Shown here: positions 36,479 to 45,618 of the stretch, piece by piece | How positions within the stretch are numbered: the stretch's first letter is position 1 | How the letters are laid out: each line of letters begins with the position of its first letter | Assembly: GCA_913063265.1 (NCBI GenBank) | Contig: CAJXZG010000013.1 | Location: 22,354-86,353, forward strand | Source of the DNA: an uncultured Prolixibacteraceae bacterium | GTDB taxonomy: Bacteria; Bacteroidota; Bacteroidia; Bacteroidales; Prolixibacteraceae | Direction: 5' to 3' | Length of the DNA stretch: 64,000 bases | Position numbers and translations under genes: made by a program | The notes under the pieces: generated by a model | Database searches by the model: none | What the model was told of the DNA's origin: nothing | What the model saw: the letters and a program-made list of their open reading frames with translations, nothing else

Positions 36479-39400
36479 ATGAAGAAACTTCTTAAAATTC
36501 TGGGTTACCTGTTAGTAGTTTTACTTTTTACAATAGTTATTCTCATTATTGCGATTAGTCTTTCGCAGAATAAAATTCTGAAAATTACTCAAAAGCAAAT
36601 TACCAAAACAATTAATGCACCCGTATTAATTGATGATATGTCTTTTACTTTTATTAAAAAATTTCCCTATGCCACAGTAGAATTTGAAGGAGTAAAAATC
36701 CTTCCCAATGATTTGCCCTCAGGTAATGAATAATCAAAAACTTCAGAAATTGTAAATATTAAAAGACTTTATATATCAATTAAATCGGTTCCTGCATTAA
36801 AAGGAATATACGAAATTGAGAATTTAGAAATTAACGATGCCAAAATTACATATGGTATCGACTCTTTTGGAAGAAGCAATATTGATTTTTTACTTAACCA
36901 GGACAGTACAACACCGGAAGATTCAAGTTCAGGAATGTTTCTCAATCTGGAAAAGGTTAAATTAAGTAATACAACTTTATATTATTCGAACGATACCATG
37001 CAGTTCAATGCAAAGGTTTTTTTCCCTGATTTAGATTTAAGGGCAAAAATAGAAGATGAAAATCTTATCGCTTTTTTAAAGGGGAAATTACTTCTCTCGG
37101 AATGTAATTTTGGAGAAAGCAATTTATACAAAATGGAAGAAACTTCTGTTCTGTTTGATCTGCAATATGATTCAGATACTGTAAGCTTAAAACAATTCAA
37201 TGCAGAAACCGATGGTGCCGGTTTAAAAACTTCAGGGAAGCTTGTTTTATCGGAAAGTATGTATACCAATCTGGATTTCGAAGTGGAAAATGCTACGCTC
37301 GGAAAACTGTTAAAATACATTCCTGACAACATCATGCAAAATTATGATATTCAGAATATTGACGGAGTTTTAGATTTGTCGGGAAATATTAAAGGCCTTT
37401 ATTCAGATGAAAAAATGCCACTTATAAATTTCGACTACAGTTTTAAAAAGGGATATTTAGAAACCAAGACATATCCTACCTTAACAAAAATCGTTTCTGA
37501 AGGGAAAATATCCAGCCTTGATTTAAATGATTTAAGTATTGCAAAAGCCCGATTAAAAAAATTAAATATAGAAACCAACAATAGTTCTGCTAAGTTGGTT
37601 GTACAGCTTAATAATTTTGAAAGGCCAAATTATAACTTACAATCCATTCTGAATATCACCCTGGCCGAGTTTGCTGATTTTATTCCCGATTCTTTAATGC
37701 AGGATGTTTCCGGTGAGTTGAATGCCGAATTTTCTACATCTGGAAAAATGCCTGACTTAGTTGACAATAAGTTTATAAATCATGTGGCTTACAATTCCTG
37801 GGGGAAACTTGGAATTACGAATTTAAACTTTAAAATGGACACTTTGCTAATCAATGGTTTTTCGGGTATTGCCGAATATAACCCGGGACATTTGAAACTG
37901 CAAGATTTAAGTTCATCAATTCCGCAATGGAATTTAAATTTAAAAAACTCTTCGCTGGAAACAGATTTTTCGGGAGATGTAACAAATCCGGGAGACATGA
38001 CCCTTGACATTAAATCTTTTAACATTGAAGCAGAACCCGGGAAAATAAAAGGTATGGCAAAAATTGAAAATTTGGAAAATCCGGAATTCAATTTTGATGG
38101 TGAAGCTCAGATTGACCTGCTAAAAATAAAACCATATATTCCTGACTCAATCGTTAAATCTGTTTCGGGAGAAATACACGCAAAAATTAAGACACACGGA
38201 GCCATAAACTATGATTCAATTGAATATCAAATCAATAACATTGTATTTAATCAAAGTGATATTTGTTTGGAAGTTCGAAATACTTCGGCCACCATGCCGG
38301 ATACAATTCAAAGTATCAGTGGACTAAACGGGAAATTTAGTCTGAATGAAGACAATATAATAATCTCCGGGATGAGTGGATCTGCAGCAAATATTGATTT
38401 TAAGATTGACACTGCAGATATTAGTAATTTATACAAAACCTATTTTCAAAACAAAAAAGAAGATACATTAAAGGCTTATATCGACATAAATTTAGGAGAT
38501 ATCAATTATGCAAAAATAGCCCCTTTCCCGGATGCGGACTCTACAGAAATTATTGAGAATTCTTCAGACGATGCCTCAGATAACAATCAAACAGAAAATA
38601 ATGAATTAACTTTTTGGCAACCTGATTTCTCTTTTGATTTTAAAGGGAAAATTGCCGTCGAAAATATTGAATATAACAAAATATTCTTGGATGATATTTC
38701 AGCGAAATTTCATGTATCAGATAGTTCCTATATTATTGATCAGTTTATAACAAAAGCATTCGACGGTCGTACAACCAACTCCATCCGATATGACCTGACA
38801 AAGGAAAACAAAACAGTAATCCATCTGAAAAACCAGGTTGAGAACATGGATATTAATAAATTACTTTTTGCTTTTGATGATTTTGGGTATGACAGTTTAA
38901 TGTCGTACAAAAACCTAAGCGGTATATTTTCATCCAATATAAACAGCAGGTTTGTTTTTGTAAACGATACTTTGATAACTCACGATATGAGAGTGCTAGG
39001 AGATTTCAAACTTAAAAACGGTAAGCTGGTAAATTATGAACCCGCAATGGAAATATCAAATTTTACAGGCATTAAGGAGTTAGATGACATTGAAATGAAA
39101 ACATTGAATTGTGACATTTTTATGTTTAAAAACCAGGTTTTTGTTCCGATTACAAAAATTGTTAGTTCGTCATTGGATGTTTCAACATTTGGAATGCAAA
39201 GTTTGGACGAAAATTACGAGTATCATCTTCAGTTGCATTTGGGGGACATTTTAAAAGGTAAATCTCAAAAGCTGTTTGAACGACAGGCACAAAGCGGAGA
39301 AGAAGTTACTGATGACGATCTGAGTAAAAGCACAATAAAACTTATTTACGCTTATACCGACGGTAAAAAAAGAATTGGTTTTGCTACCAGAAAAGCGCAA

Positions 39401-39493
39401 AAAAAGATGGAACTAAAAATCAAGGTTCAGCAAAAAATGCTGGAACTGATTTTCCATCCCTTACTGGTTTCGTATGAGACAGGTGTAGAATAA
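36479..39493 (+). pseudogene. AsmA-like protein gene interrupted by one in-frame TAA stop
   Basis: The frame from ATG 36479 continues through TAA at 36731-36733 and stays open in the same phase to 39493; I translated the 67 codons between the stop and the next ATG (36935) and found no other stop or shift. Reading through would give about 1003 residues. The N-terminus has one membrane helix (LLVVLLFTIVILIIAISL) followed by INAPVLIDDMSFTFIKKFPYATVEFEGVKI, and the C-terminal part has repeated beta-rich AsmA segments (KTSGKLVLSES, NLDFEVENATLGKLL, FKLKNGKLVNYEPA). AsmA-like proteins are long bridges for lipid traffic across the periplasm. Function of the two pieces, if separately translated, is doubtful because the second lacks the membrane anchor. 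Confidence 0.8.
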
Positions 39494-39519
39494 ATTTGTA
39501 AAAACTTAAAATATAAACT

Positions 39520-39852
39520 ATGAAAAGAGCAACTTTCTATTTATCTCTATTAATCCTTGGGACCTTTATTTCGCTGGCTACAGATTGTGATATGAATTCG
39601 CTTGAACAATGTGAACAAGATGAAATTTGTGCGGGAAAATTTGTATCGGCTTGTTGTAATGAAGTTGAATGTTACTACATGTACAATGGCAAAAAATATA
39701 ATGATGATGCAGAATCTTTAGCACAGCTGGCAAGGGATTTGGGATGTACCTTTACAGGTATGGCTGATTATGAAACTGATATTCAGGATCTGATTCTCAG
39801 GCTTAAAGCCTTAAAAGAATTTGCAAAAAGCAATTTGATTGAAAGCTATTAA
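39520..39852 (+). CDS. Small exported cysteine-rich protein
   Basis: The 110-residue protein is not recognised. It has a signal peptide (residues 1-20, ISLATDC). Seven cysteines follow in the first 60 residues of the mature part (ATDC, EQC, EIC, SACC, VEC, LGC), an odd number, so one may be free, lipidated or bind another protein. A helical C-terminus follows (YETDIQDLILRLKALKEFAK). It starts 26 bases after the broken AsmA-like gene and is probably cotranscribed with it. The periplasm is the likely site; disulfide-bonded structure is inferred from the cysteine density. Confidence 0.6.
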   Translation: MKRATFYLSLLILGTFISLATDCDMNSLEQCEQDEICAGKFVSACCNEVECYYMYNGKKYNDDAESLAQLARDLGCTFTGMADYETDIQDLILRLKALKEFAKSNLIESY

Positions 39853-40086
39853 AAATCCAGCCGCTTTATCTGGAGGATGATATCTGATTTTATTAAGATT
39901 TAATTTAAAAGAGTTCAGAAATTTTAAAAAACAGTAGAAAATCAAAACATATTTCATTGGATTGTGTTTGAAATTTTGATGTTAATTGATTGTTTGGATC
40001 AATTGGAACTCAAACTGTAACATAAGCAATACTGTTCAAAACAATAATATTTTTAAAATTTAATAACTAAAACAAAAATAACGATT

Positions 40087-40983
40087 ATGAAAACAAATAT
40101 TCTGTTTCTGATAATGGCGCTTATCCTTTCCACTTTGCAGACCTCTGCGCAACTCTCAATTTTGTCAGGACCCAACCAGGGTTCCTATTATAAGTTTGTA
40201 AGCGATATTGAGAAGATTCTGTCAACCGACAGTACCACTTTGGTTGTAAATGTGGAAACCGATGGAGCAGCATTAAACTTCGGAAGGTTGGCCGACCCCA
40301 ATACTCCGGATAAACTGGCTCTAACCCAATCTGATTATTTGTATCATATGCAAGGGATGGATATGTTAAATAATACAGAAAAAACCAAAAACATTAAAGT
40401 CATTCTTCCGCTTGCCAACGAAGAAATTCACCTGGTAACTATGAAAGACAGTAAATTGGCACAACTTCAGGATCTAGATAAAAAGATGGTAGGTATTGGG
40501 ACTCAATATCAGGGGACATACTATACATCAGCAATAATTAAAAATAAATCAAAAGTGTTATGGAATTCAAGAAATATTTCGTTCGAAGATGCACTTAGCC
40601 AGCTTAATACAAACAGAGTTGATGCTTTCTTTATAGTTGGAAGCGCACCGATGAAAAAACTAGATATTGATCCCCGTGCTTTTGCCGGCGGAATAAAAAT
40701 ACTTCCGTTGGAAGATTTTAATGATTGGGCAAAATATTATGACAAAGACACTATTCGTGCCGGTGATTATAAATGGCTGGAGGAAAATATTCCGACATTT
40801 AGTGTTCGGACTGTTTTAATTGTTAACGAAGCAAAACTCACTGAGCAGGATAAAAAAGATATAGCCTTGTTGGTTGAGGGATTAAAAACAAATCTTGAAA
40901 AATTAAAAGCAGAAGGTCATCACAAATGGAAAGAAGTAAACTTAATGAATTGGGATAGCAATGACTGGCCGGTTTATAAATAA
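40087..40983 (+). CDS. TAXI-family TRAP transporter solute-binding protein
   Basis: The 298-residue protein has a signal peptide (LSTLQTSAQ). The TAXI pattern is visible: ILSGPNQGSYYKFVSDIEKIL near the start, ADPNTPDKLALTQSDYLY, IKVILPLANEEIHLVTMK, DLDKKMVGIGTQYQGTYYTS and VDAFFIVGSAPMKKL. TAXI proteins bind organic acids (glutamate-like or dicarboxylates) and deliver them to a fused TRAP permease. No TRAP membrane gene is in the window, so the binding protein stands alone. It may serve a distant permease or act as a periplasmic sensor. Neighbours are the small cysteine-rich protein and the FadL-like porin. Confidence 0.8.
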   Translation: MKTNILFLIMALILSTLQTSAQLSILSGPNQGSYYKFVSDIEKILSTDSTTLVVNVETDGAALNFGRLADPNTPDKLALTQSDYLYHMQGMDMLNNTEKTKNIKVILPLANEEIHLVTMKDSKLAQLQDLDKKMVGIGTQYQGTYYTSAIIKNKSKVLWNSRNISFEDALSQLNTNRVDAFFIVGSAPMKKLDIDPRAFAGGIKILPLEDFNDWAKYYDKDTIRAGDYKWLEENIPTFSVRTVLIVNEAKLTEQDKKDIALLVEGLKTNLEKLKAEGHHKWKEVNLMNWDSNDWPVYK

Positions 40984-41180
40984 AAATATCAATCATGAAA
41001 ACAGTTTTTTAGCATGCTGTTTTAAATTGAAATTTTAACAACAATCTGCTTATGTTTTATTTCTGCCAATTTTCAATAAAAGAATAGTTAAGGATGAATT
41101 GTATCAAGTTCTGAGTTTTCAAAACTATCTTATCTTAATTAAGATCATTCGACTATTTTTGTATTACAATTCTACCAATT

Positions 41181-42707
41181 ATGCAAAAACCGGTATTTTT
41201 TTGTTTGTTCTTTTTTTTACCGGGACTTTTATTGGCCCAGATGCATAATTATTGGTCATACAATTTCAATGAAGAATCTTCGCTCGTTGCCGGGGCTGTT
41301 GTTGGTGGTGGTGCAGGAGCTTCTGCAATTTTTTATAATCCTGCTACCATATCAGAAATTAATACCTCAAAACTATCGCTGAATGCCAGTTTGGTCTCTT
41401 TTGATATTACCAATTCAAAAAATATATTGGGAGAAAATATCCCCTTAAAATCGACACGATTTTATGCTGTCCCACGTTTTGTCTCGTATATGCACAAACC
41501 TAAAAGTCACCCAAACTGGAGCCTGGAATTTGCATTTATGAACGTTAATAATTATGAACTAAGCACAGCCAATTTCACCAACAAAAAAATTAATATTATA
41601 AATAATCTGCCCGGTGAAGAAAGGTATGTCGCTTTTACAGAATACGATACAAAATACAGGAATGACTTTTTTGGCATTGGAGGTTCACACATTTTGAGAG
41701 AAAATTTATACTTTGGAATGAGCATGTTTGTATCTGTTAAATCATTCTACTCCCGATATCAACTGGACATAAATGCTCAACCTGAACTATCAAACTTATT
41801 TCGATTGGTTGAAGAAAACTCATATTATACAGCTTCGCAGGCTACACAGGAGATAATTAAATTTAATGATTACCGTTTATTGTGGAAATTTGGATTTTTG
41901 TACAAAAAAGACAGACTAAGTTTTGGTTTGAATTTTACAACTCCTTCAATCGGTGGAATTTACAGTGATGGGAAAAGAGTAATGCATAAAGAAGCTCAGA
42001 GCAATATCAACAATCCGAACACAGGTGAACCATTGCCTGATTTTCTTATTACAGATTATGCTGAAAAAAAGGATGTTAAGGTAAACTACAAAACACCTTT
42101 TTCTATTGGAGTGGGAACTACAATTAACAGTTTGGATAATAAACGTATTTTCTATGCCACTATAGAATATTTCGGCAAAGTAAATCTATATAAAATTGTA
42201 AGTGCCGAATCTAATCAACAAACACCCGGTAATCCGGCATTTTTGAATCCTGAACTTGATGAATGGCTCACTTACTATTTTGACGCTAATCCGGTTTTTA
42301 ATGCAGCGCTTGGTTATCGTTGGTATTTAAAAGATCATCTGATGTTGTTGGCCGGTTTTAAAACCGATTTTAACTATAAGAAATACTTCGAATCAGATGT
42401 TGGAGACACGTTTAAAACGATTCCGAGTATAGGTTTAAATCTTTATCATCTTTCGTCAGGACTAACACTTCGAATTTTTGGACAGGATATTACTGCAGGA
42501 ATTCAATATAGTTTTGGCATAAACAATAAAAAGAAACAAATTGTTAATCTCTCGCATCCTGTAGAATTTAATTTTGAAGAATTACGTGCATTGCAAGGTA
42601 CAAGAACCTATACAGCAAAATCAGTTCATAATTCCATAACACTGCTTTTAGCCGCATCTTTCAATTTTGGTACCGGTGAAAATAAGAAAAATCAGATTGA
42701 CGATTAA
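41181..42707 (+). CDS. FadL/OmpP1-type outer-membrane porin
   Basis: The 508-residue protein has a signal peptide (PGLLLAQ). The early mature part has VAGAVVGGGAGASAIFYNPATISEI, the NPA motif of FadL/TodX-type porins that bring hydrophobic compounds across the outer membrane. The rest is a long beta-rich stretch (FGIGGSHILRENLYFGMSMF, LLWKFGFLYKKDRLSFGLNF, AALGYRWYLKDHLMLLAGFK) that fits a 14-strand barrel, ending with LLLAASFNFGTG. A TATTTTTG -7-like element lies at 41154-41161, just upstream. FadL proteins carry long-chain fatty acids and other lipids; here the substrate is unknown. It overlaps the convergent regulator gene by four bases. Confidence 0.8.
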   Translation: MQKPVFFCLFFFLPGLLLAQMHNYWSYNFNEESSLVAGAVVGGGAGASAIFYNPATISEINTSKLSLNASLVSFDITNSKNILGENIPLKSTRFYAVPRFVSYMHKPKSHPNWSLEFAFMNVNNYELSTANFTNKKINIINNLPGEERYVAFTEYDTKYRNDFFGIGGSHILRENLYFGMSMFVSVKSFYSRYQLDINAQPELSNLFRLVEENSYYTASQATQEIIKFNDYRLLWKFGFLYKKDRLSFGLNFTTPSIGGIYSDGKRVMHKEAQSNINNPNTGEPLPDFLITDYAEKKDVKVNYKTPFSIGVGTTINSLDNKRIFYATIEYFGKVNLYKIVSAESNQQTPGNPAFLNPELDEWLTYYFDANPVFNAALGYRWYLKDHLMLLAGFKTDFNYKKYFESDVGDTFKTIPSIGLNLYHLSSGLTLRIFGQDITAGIQYSFGINNKKKQIVNLSHPVEFNFEELRALQGTRTYTAKSVHNSITLLLAASFNFGTGENKKNQIDD

Positions 42708-43588
42708 CGGGGAAATTGATCGGTTTGATTTTGATATGGAGATTCCAGTTTTCTACCTCCATAAGGAAATCTTTTCGACATGATATTTAAAATTTCGTTT
42801 GCTGCACTTTCAATTGGTTTATTGGAAACATTAACAACAGTAAATCCACCCTGATCAAATATAAACATGGCTTTTCGAATCTCTTCTCTAACCTGTCTTT
42901 CATCGATATACGATTCTATCTGACGTTGGTCCCATCCACTGGTTCTTTTTTTTCTGTGAGCAATTAACTGACGCGCAGAAATGTGTAATCCAAAAACTCT
43001 TTTGGGATCAACACGGAAAAGTTCTTTGGGAGGTTGAACTCCACTAACAAGAGGAACATTGGCAACTTTCCAACCATACATAGCCAGGTAAACACTCAAA
43101 GGTGTTTTTCCGGCTCTTGAAACACCGGTTAAAATTATTTCGGCGTTTTTTAATCTTTCCGGACTCATTCCATCATCATGAGAAAGTGTAAATTCGATCG
43201 ATTCAATCCTGTCGAAATATTTATGATTAATTTCCCTGTACAATCCCGGATGCATTAATGGCTTAATGTCCAGTCTTTGATCAAGATATCCTGCAAGTTT
43301 TCCCATCAGATCAATCTCCTGAACATTAAACTCCGAACACAACTCAATAAGCTTTTTTCGAAGTTCCCCATTTACAAGAGTATGAACTATTAATCCACCC
43401 TTTGTTTTGGCTTTTAACACTGTATCAAAAAGGTCATCTTCGTTATCCATGTTGGATACAATTTTTACCGGAATATTGTTATCGGGATATTGAATTAAAA
43501 CTGCCTGAACAATATTATTCCCGGCTATTCCTCTTCCTCCCGAAACCACATAGATGGGTGCGTCCGAAATTTTGGATTTTGCATTCAT
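42704..43588 (-). CDS. ppsR: PEP synthase regulatory kinase/pyrophosphorylase (PSRP, DUF299)
   Basis: The 294-residue protein has the PSRP pattern: a P-loop-like GVSRAGKTPLSVYLAM (Gly155 to Thr162), WKVANVPLVSGVQPPKELF, DPKRVFGLHISARQL, and the upstream MHPGLYREINHKYFDRIESIEFTLSHDDG. Such bifunctional enzymes phosphorylate and dephosphorylate PEP synthase or pyruvate phosphate dikinase with ADP or phosphate, switching gluconeogenic flux. It is downstream of a zinc-ribbon gene and yidD on the same strand; the target kinase is not in the window. Confidence 0.92.
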   Translation of the reverse strand: MNAKSKISDAPIYVVSGGRGIAGNNIVQAVLIQYPDNNIPVKIVSNMDNEDDLFDTVLKAKTKGGLIVHTLVNGELRKKLIELCSEFNVQEIDLMGKLAGYLDQRLDIKPLMHPGLYREINHKYFDRIESIEFTLSHDDGMSPERLKNAEIILTGVSRAGKTPLSVYLAMYGWKVANVPLVSGVQPPKELFRVDPKRVFGLHISARQLIAHRKKRTSGWDQRQIESYIDERQVREEIRKAMFIFDQGGFTVVNVSNKPIESAANEILNIMSKRFPYGGRKLESPYQNQTDQFPR

Positions 43589-43695
43589 TGAAAGTCGTTT
43601 ATTACTTAAACAAATAAATTACCGACTGGTTTTGAACTTGTTCTTTTCACTTTAAAATAATTCGAGGGTAACATTCTTTTAGGAATGTTTTGAAG

Positions 43696-43887
43696 TCAGT
43701 CCGTAGATTTATGCATCGGTTTTACAGGTAGTATAACTACTTCGTTTTTACAGGATGGACAGATATATATTTCACATCCAGAACATGCAAAACAATTGCT
43801 ACAGGTTTTTTCAACATCGAGATTTGAAAATTGAAAACCACAAGTTTTACATGTATAAATTTTCTCCTTTTTCCCTGTAAATACCAT
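43696..43887 (-). CDS. Small two-site zinc-ribbon protein
   Basis: The 63-residue protein has four Cys-x2-Cys-type knuckles: CKTC (13-16), CSNC, CSGC and CPSC. That is enough to bind two zinc ions. No other domain is present and the protein is short and polar, so it is probably a nucleic-acid or protein adaptor. It lies 26 bases after yidD and about 107 bases before the PSRP gene on the same strand. Family not recognised. The strict cysteine spacing makes it unlikely to be a chance frame. Confidence 0.68.
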   Translation of the reverse strand: MVFTGKKEKIYTCKTCGFQFSNLDVEKTCSNCFACSGCEIYICPSCKNEVVILPVKPMHKSTD

Positions 43888-43913
43888 TTCGATGCAATTT
43901 TACAAATCTTTCC

Positions 43914-44198
43914 TTAACAATTATATTCCTGTGATTTTTCTTTCTTTGGAGGTACAGGATCATAGCCATGTGTTCCCCAGGGATGACATCGTGAAATTCG
44001 TTTGGTAGCCATCCAGAATCCCTTAAACGGGCCATGTATCTTTATTGCCTGAACTGCATATTCAGAACACGTAGGAACATGCCTGCATGAAGCTGAAGTA
44101 AAGGGAGAAATTGCATACTTATATATGAATACAGGTATCAGCAAAATCCACCCCAACAATTTTAATATGCCCTTAAGCAAACAATGCATAAATCTCAT
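43914..44198 (-). CDS. yidD: Membrane protein insertion efficiency factor YidD
   Basis: The 94-residue protein has an amphipathic N-terminal helix (LLKGILKLLGWILLIPVFIYKY) and the YidD signature: ISPFTSASCRHVPTCSEYAVQAI with Cys38 and Cys44, and RISRCHPWGTHGYDPVP with Cys71. YidD assists YidC-mediated insertion of inner-membrane proteins. In many bacteria it is beside rnpA and yidC; here it is beside a zinc-ribbon gene, as is common in Bacteroidota where the gene is separated. The start at 44198 is the first ATG; a later start would lose the helix. Confidence 0.93.
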   Translation of the reverse strand: MRFMHCLLKGILKLLGWILLIPVFIYKYAISPFTSASCRHVPTCSEYAVQAIKIHGPFKGFWMATKRISRCHPWGTHGYDPVPPKKEKSQEYNC

Positions 44199-44468
44199 AT
44201 TCAGGCAACAAATCTACAACTTCTTATTTACCGGAAATAAAAATCTTCAGAGATATATAATCAGATAGGTTCTTTTTATATTTTTTTAGCTTTTGAAACA
44301 CGTTTTCTTAAGTTATTATTGTACCCTGAACAAGTTGATTGTAATTAGTTTAAATCAGAACTAAATAAGTAGAATAGAAATTTTAATCAGTGCAAAATTG
44401 TATAATATTTTTAAATTTGTCGGGATTCGAAAAAATAGAACAATAATAAATCAATTAAAACTTATAAA

Positions 44469-45446
44469 ATGAAGAAAGTAGCAATCGGAGTCGATATAGG
44501 TGGAACAAATACAGCCATTGGAGTTGTTGATGAGGCAGGCAATGTAATGGTAAAAGATAATATTTCAACTCCTTCTCATGGTGATATAGACAAATACATC
44601 ACGGATTTATCAGATGCAATTAAAGAGCTGATAAAATCAGTTAAATTACTTAACGAAGATTTGGATATTCTGGGAATTGGGATTGGAGCACCAAACGGAA
44701 ATTATTATAGCGGAACCATTGAATATGCACCCAACCTTTCATTCAAAGGCGTTGTGCATTTGGTAAAACTGCTTCGTGCAAATTTCTCCGATATGGCAGC
44801 ATTGGCATTAACTAACGATGCCAACGCAGCAGCTATCGGTGAAATGATATATGGCGGTGCAAAAGGAATGAAAAACTTCGTAATGATAACTTTAGGAACC
44901 GGACTTGGCAGTGGAATTGTAGTTAACGGTGATTTGGTTTACGGAAGCGATGGATTCGCGGGCGAGTGCGGGCATACAACATTAGTTCCTGAAGGCCGTC
45001 CATGTGGATGTTCTGCTTTGGGCCACCTGGAAGCTTATTGTTCAGCTCCGGGAATGAAACGTACCGCATTTGAACTGATGGCTCATTATAATGCAAACGA
45101 TAGTTTACTGGCAGATAAATCTTTCAGGGAACTGGATTCAAAAATGATTTTTGAAGCAGCTGAAAAAGGAGATAAGGTGGCTTTGGAAGTATTTGAAAAA
45201 ACAGGCGCCTGGCTGGGACATGGTCTGGCAAATACAGTTCATCATCTAAGTCCTGAAGCAATTTTCTTGTTTGGAGGACCTACTGCAGCAGGAGACTTAA
45301 TTTTTAAACCAACCAAAGAAAATATGGAAAAACATCTTCTTCCGATTTTCAAAAATAAAATTCAGATTCTTCCTTCTAAATTAAAAAGAGGAGACGCAGC
45401 AATTGTTGGAGCCAGTGCATTGGTTTGGAAAGAAATTGAAAAATAA
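44469..45446 (+). CDS. ROK-family sugar kinase (glucokinase-like)
   Basis: The 325-residue protein has the ROK layout: phosphate loop DIGGTNTA (9-16), catalytic Asp117 in TNDANAAAIGE, GTGLGSGIV, and the Glu166-x2-His169 sugar/zinc site (GECGHTTL). The zinc motif normally reads CxCGxxGCxE; here it is Cys179-Gly-Cys181-Ser-Ala-Leu-Gly-His186-Leu-Glu188, so the third cysteine is a His, which can still hold zinc. The enzyme phosphorylates glucose or a related sugar with ATP in the cytoplasm. It is a single gene with a strong terminator, just before the GH30 gene, and could use sugar released by it. Confidence 0.92.
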   Translation: MKKVAIGVDIGGTNTAIGVVDEAGNVMVKDNISTPSHGDIDKYITDLSDAIKELIKSVKLLNEDLDILGIGIGAPNGNYYSGTIEYAPNLSFKGVVHLVKLLRANFSDMAALALTNDANAAAIGEMIYGGAKGMKNFVMITLGTGLGSGIVVNGDLVYGSDGFAGECGHTTLVPEGRPCGCSALGHLEAYCSAPGMKRTAFELMAHYNANDSLLADKSFRELDSKMIFEAAEKGDKVALEVFEKTGAWLGHGLANTVHHLSPEAIFLFGGPTAAGDLIFKPTKENMEKHLLPIFKNKIQILPSKLKRGDAAIVGASALVWKEIEK

Positions 45447-45466
45447 TTTCAAGATTATTAAATAAT

Positions 45467-45508
45467 AAACGGGTGCTATCTGATGAAGTGATAGCACCCG
45501 TTTTCTTT
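45467..45508 (+). terminator. Rho-independent terminator after the ROK kinase gene
   Basis: AAACGGGTGCTATC pairs perfectly with GATAGCACCCGTTT around an eight-base loop, followed by a T-rich tail (TTTTCTTTT). It lies 20 bases past the stop codon. Confidence 0.9.
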
Positions 45509-45618
45509 TATCCAAAAAAATAAAATGTTTGTTAATGTTTTTGCAGGGTCTTTAATAAAGTGAGTCCAAAATGTTTACTCTTTCGCTATTTTTGCAAATA
45601 TTTTAAAACTTTCTTACT

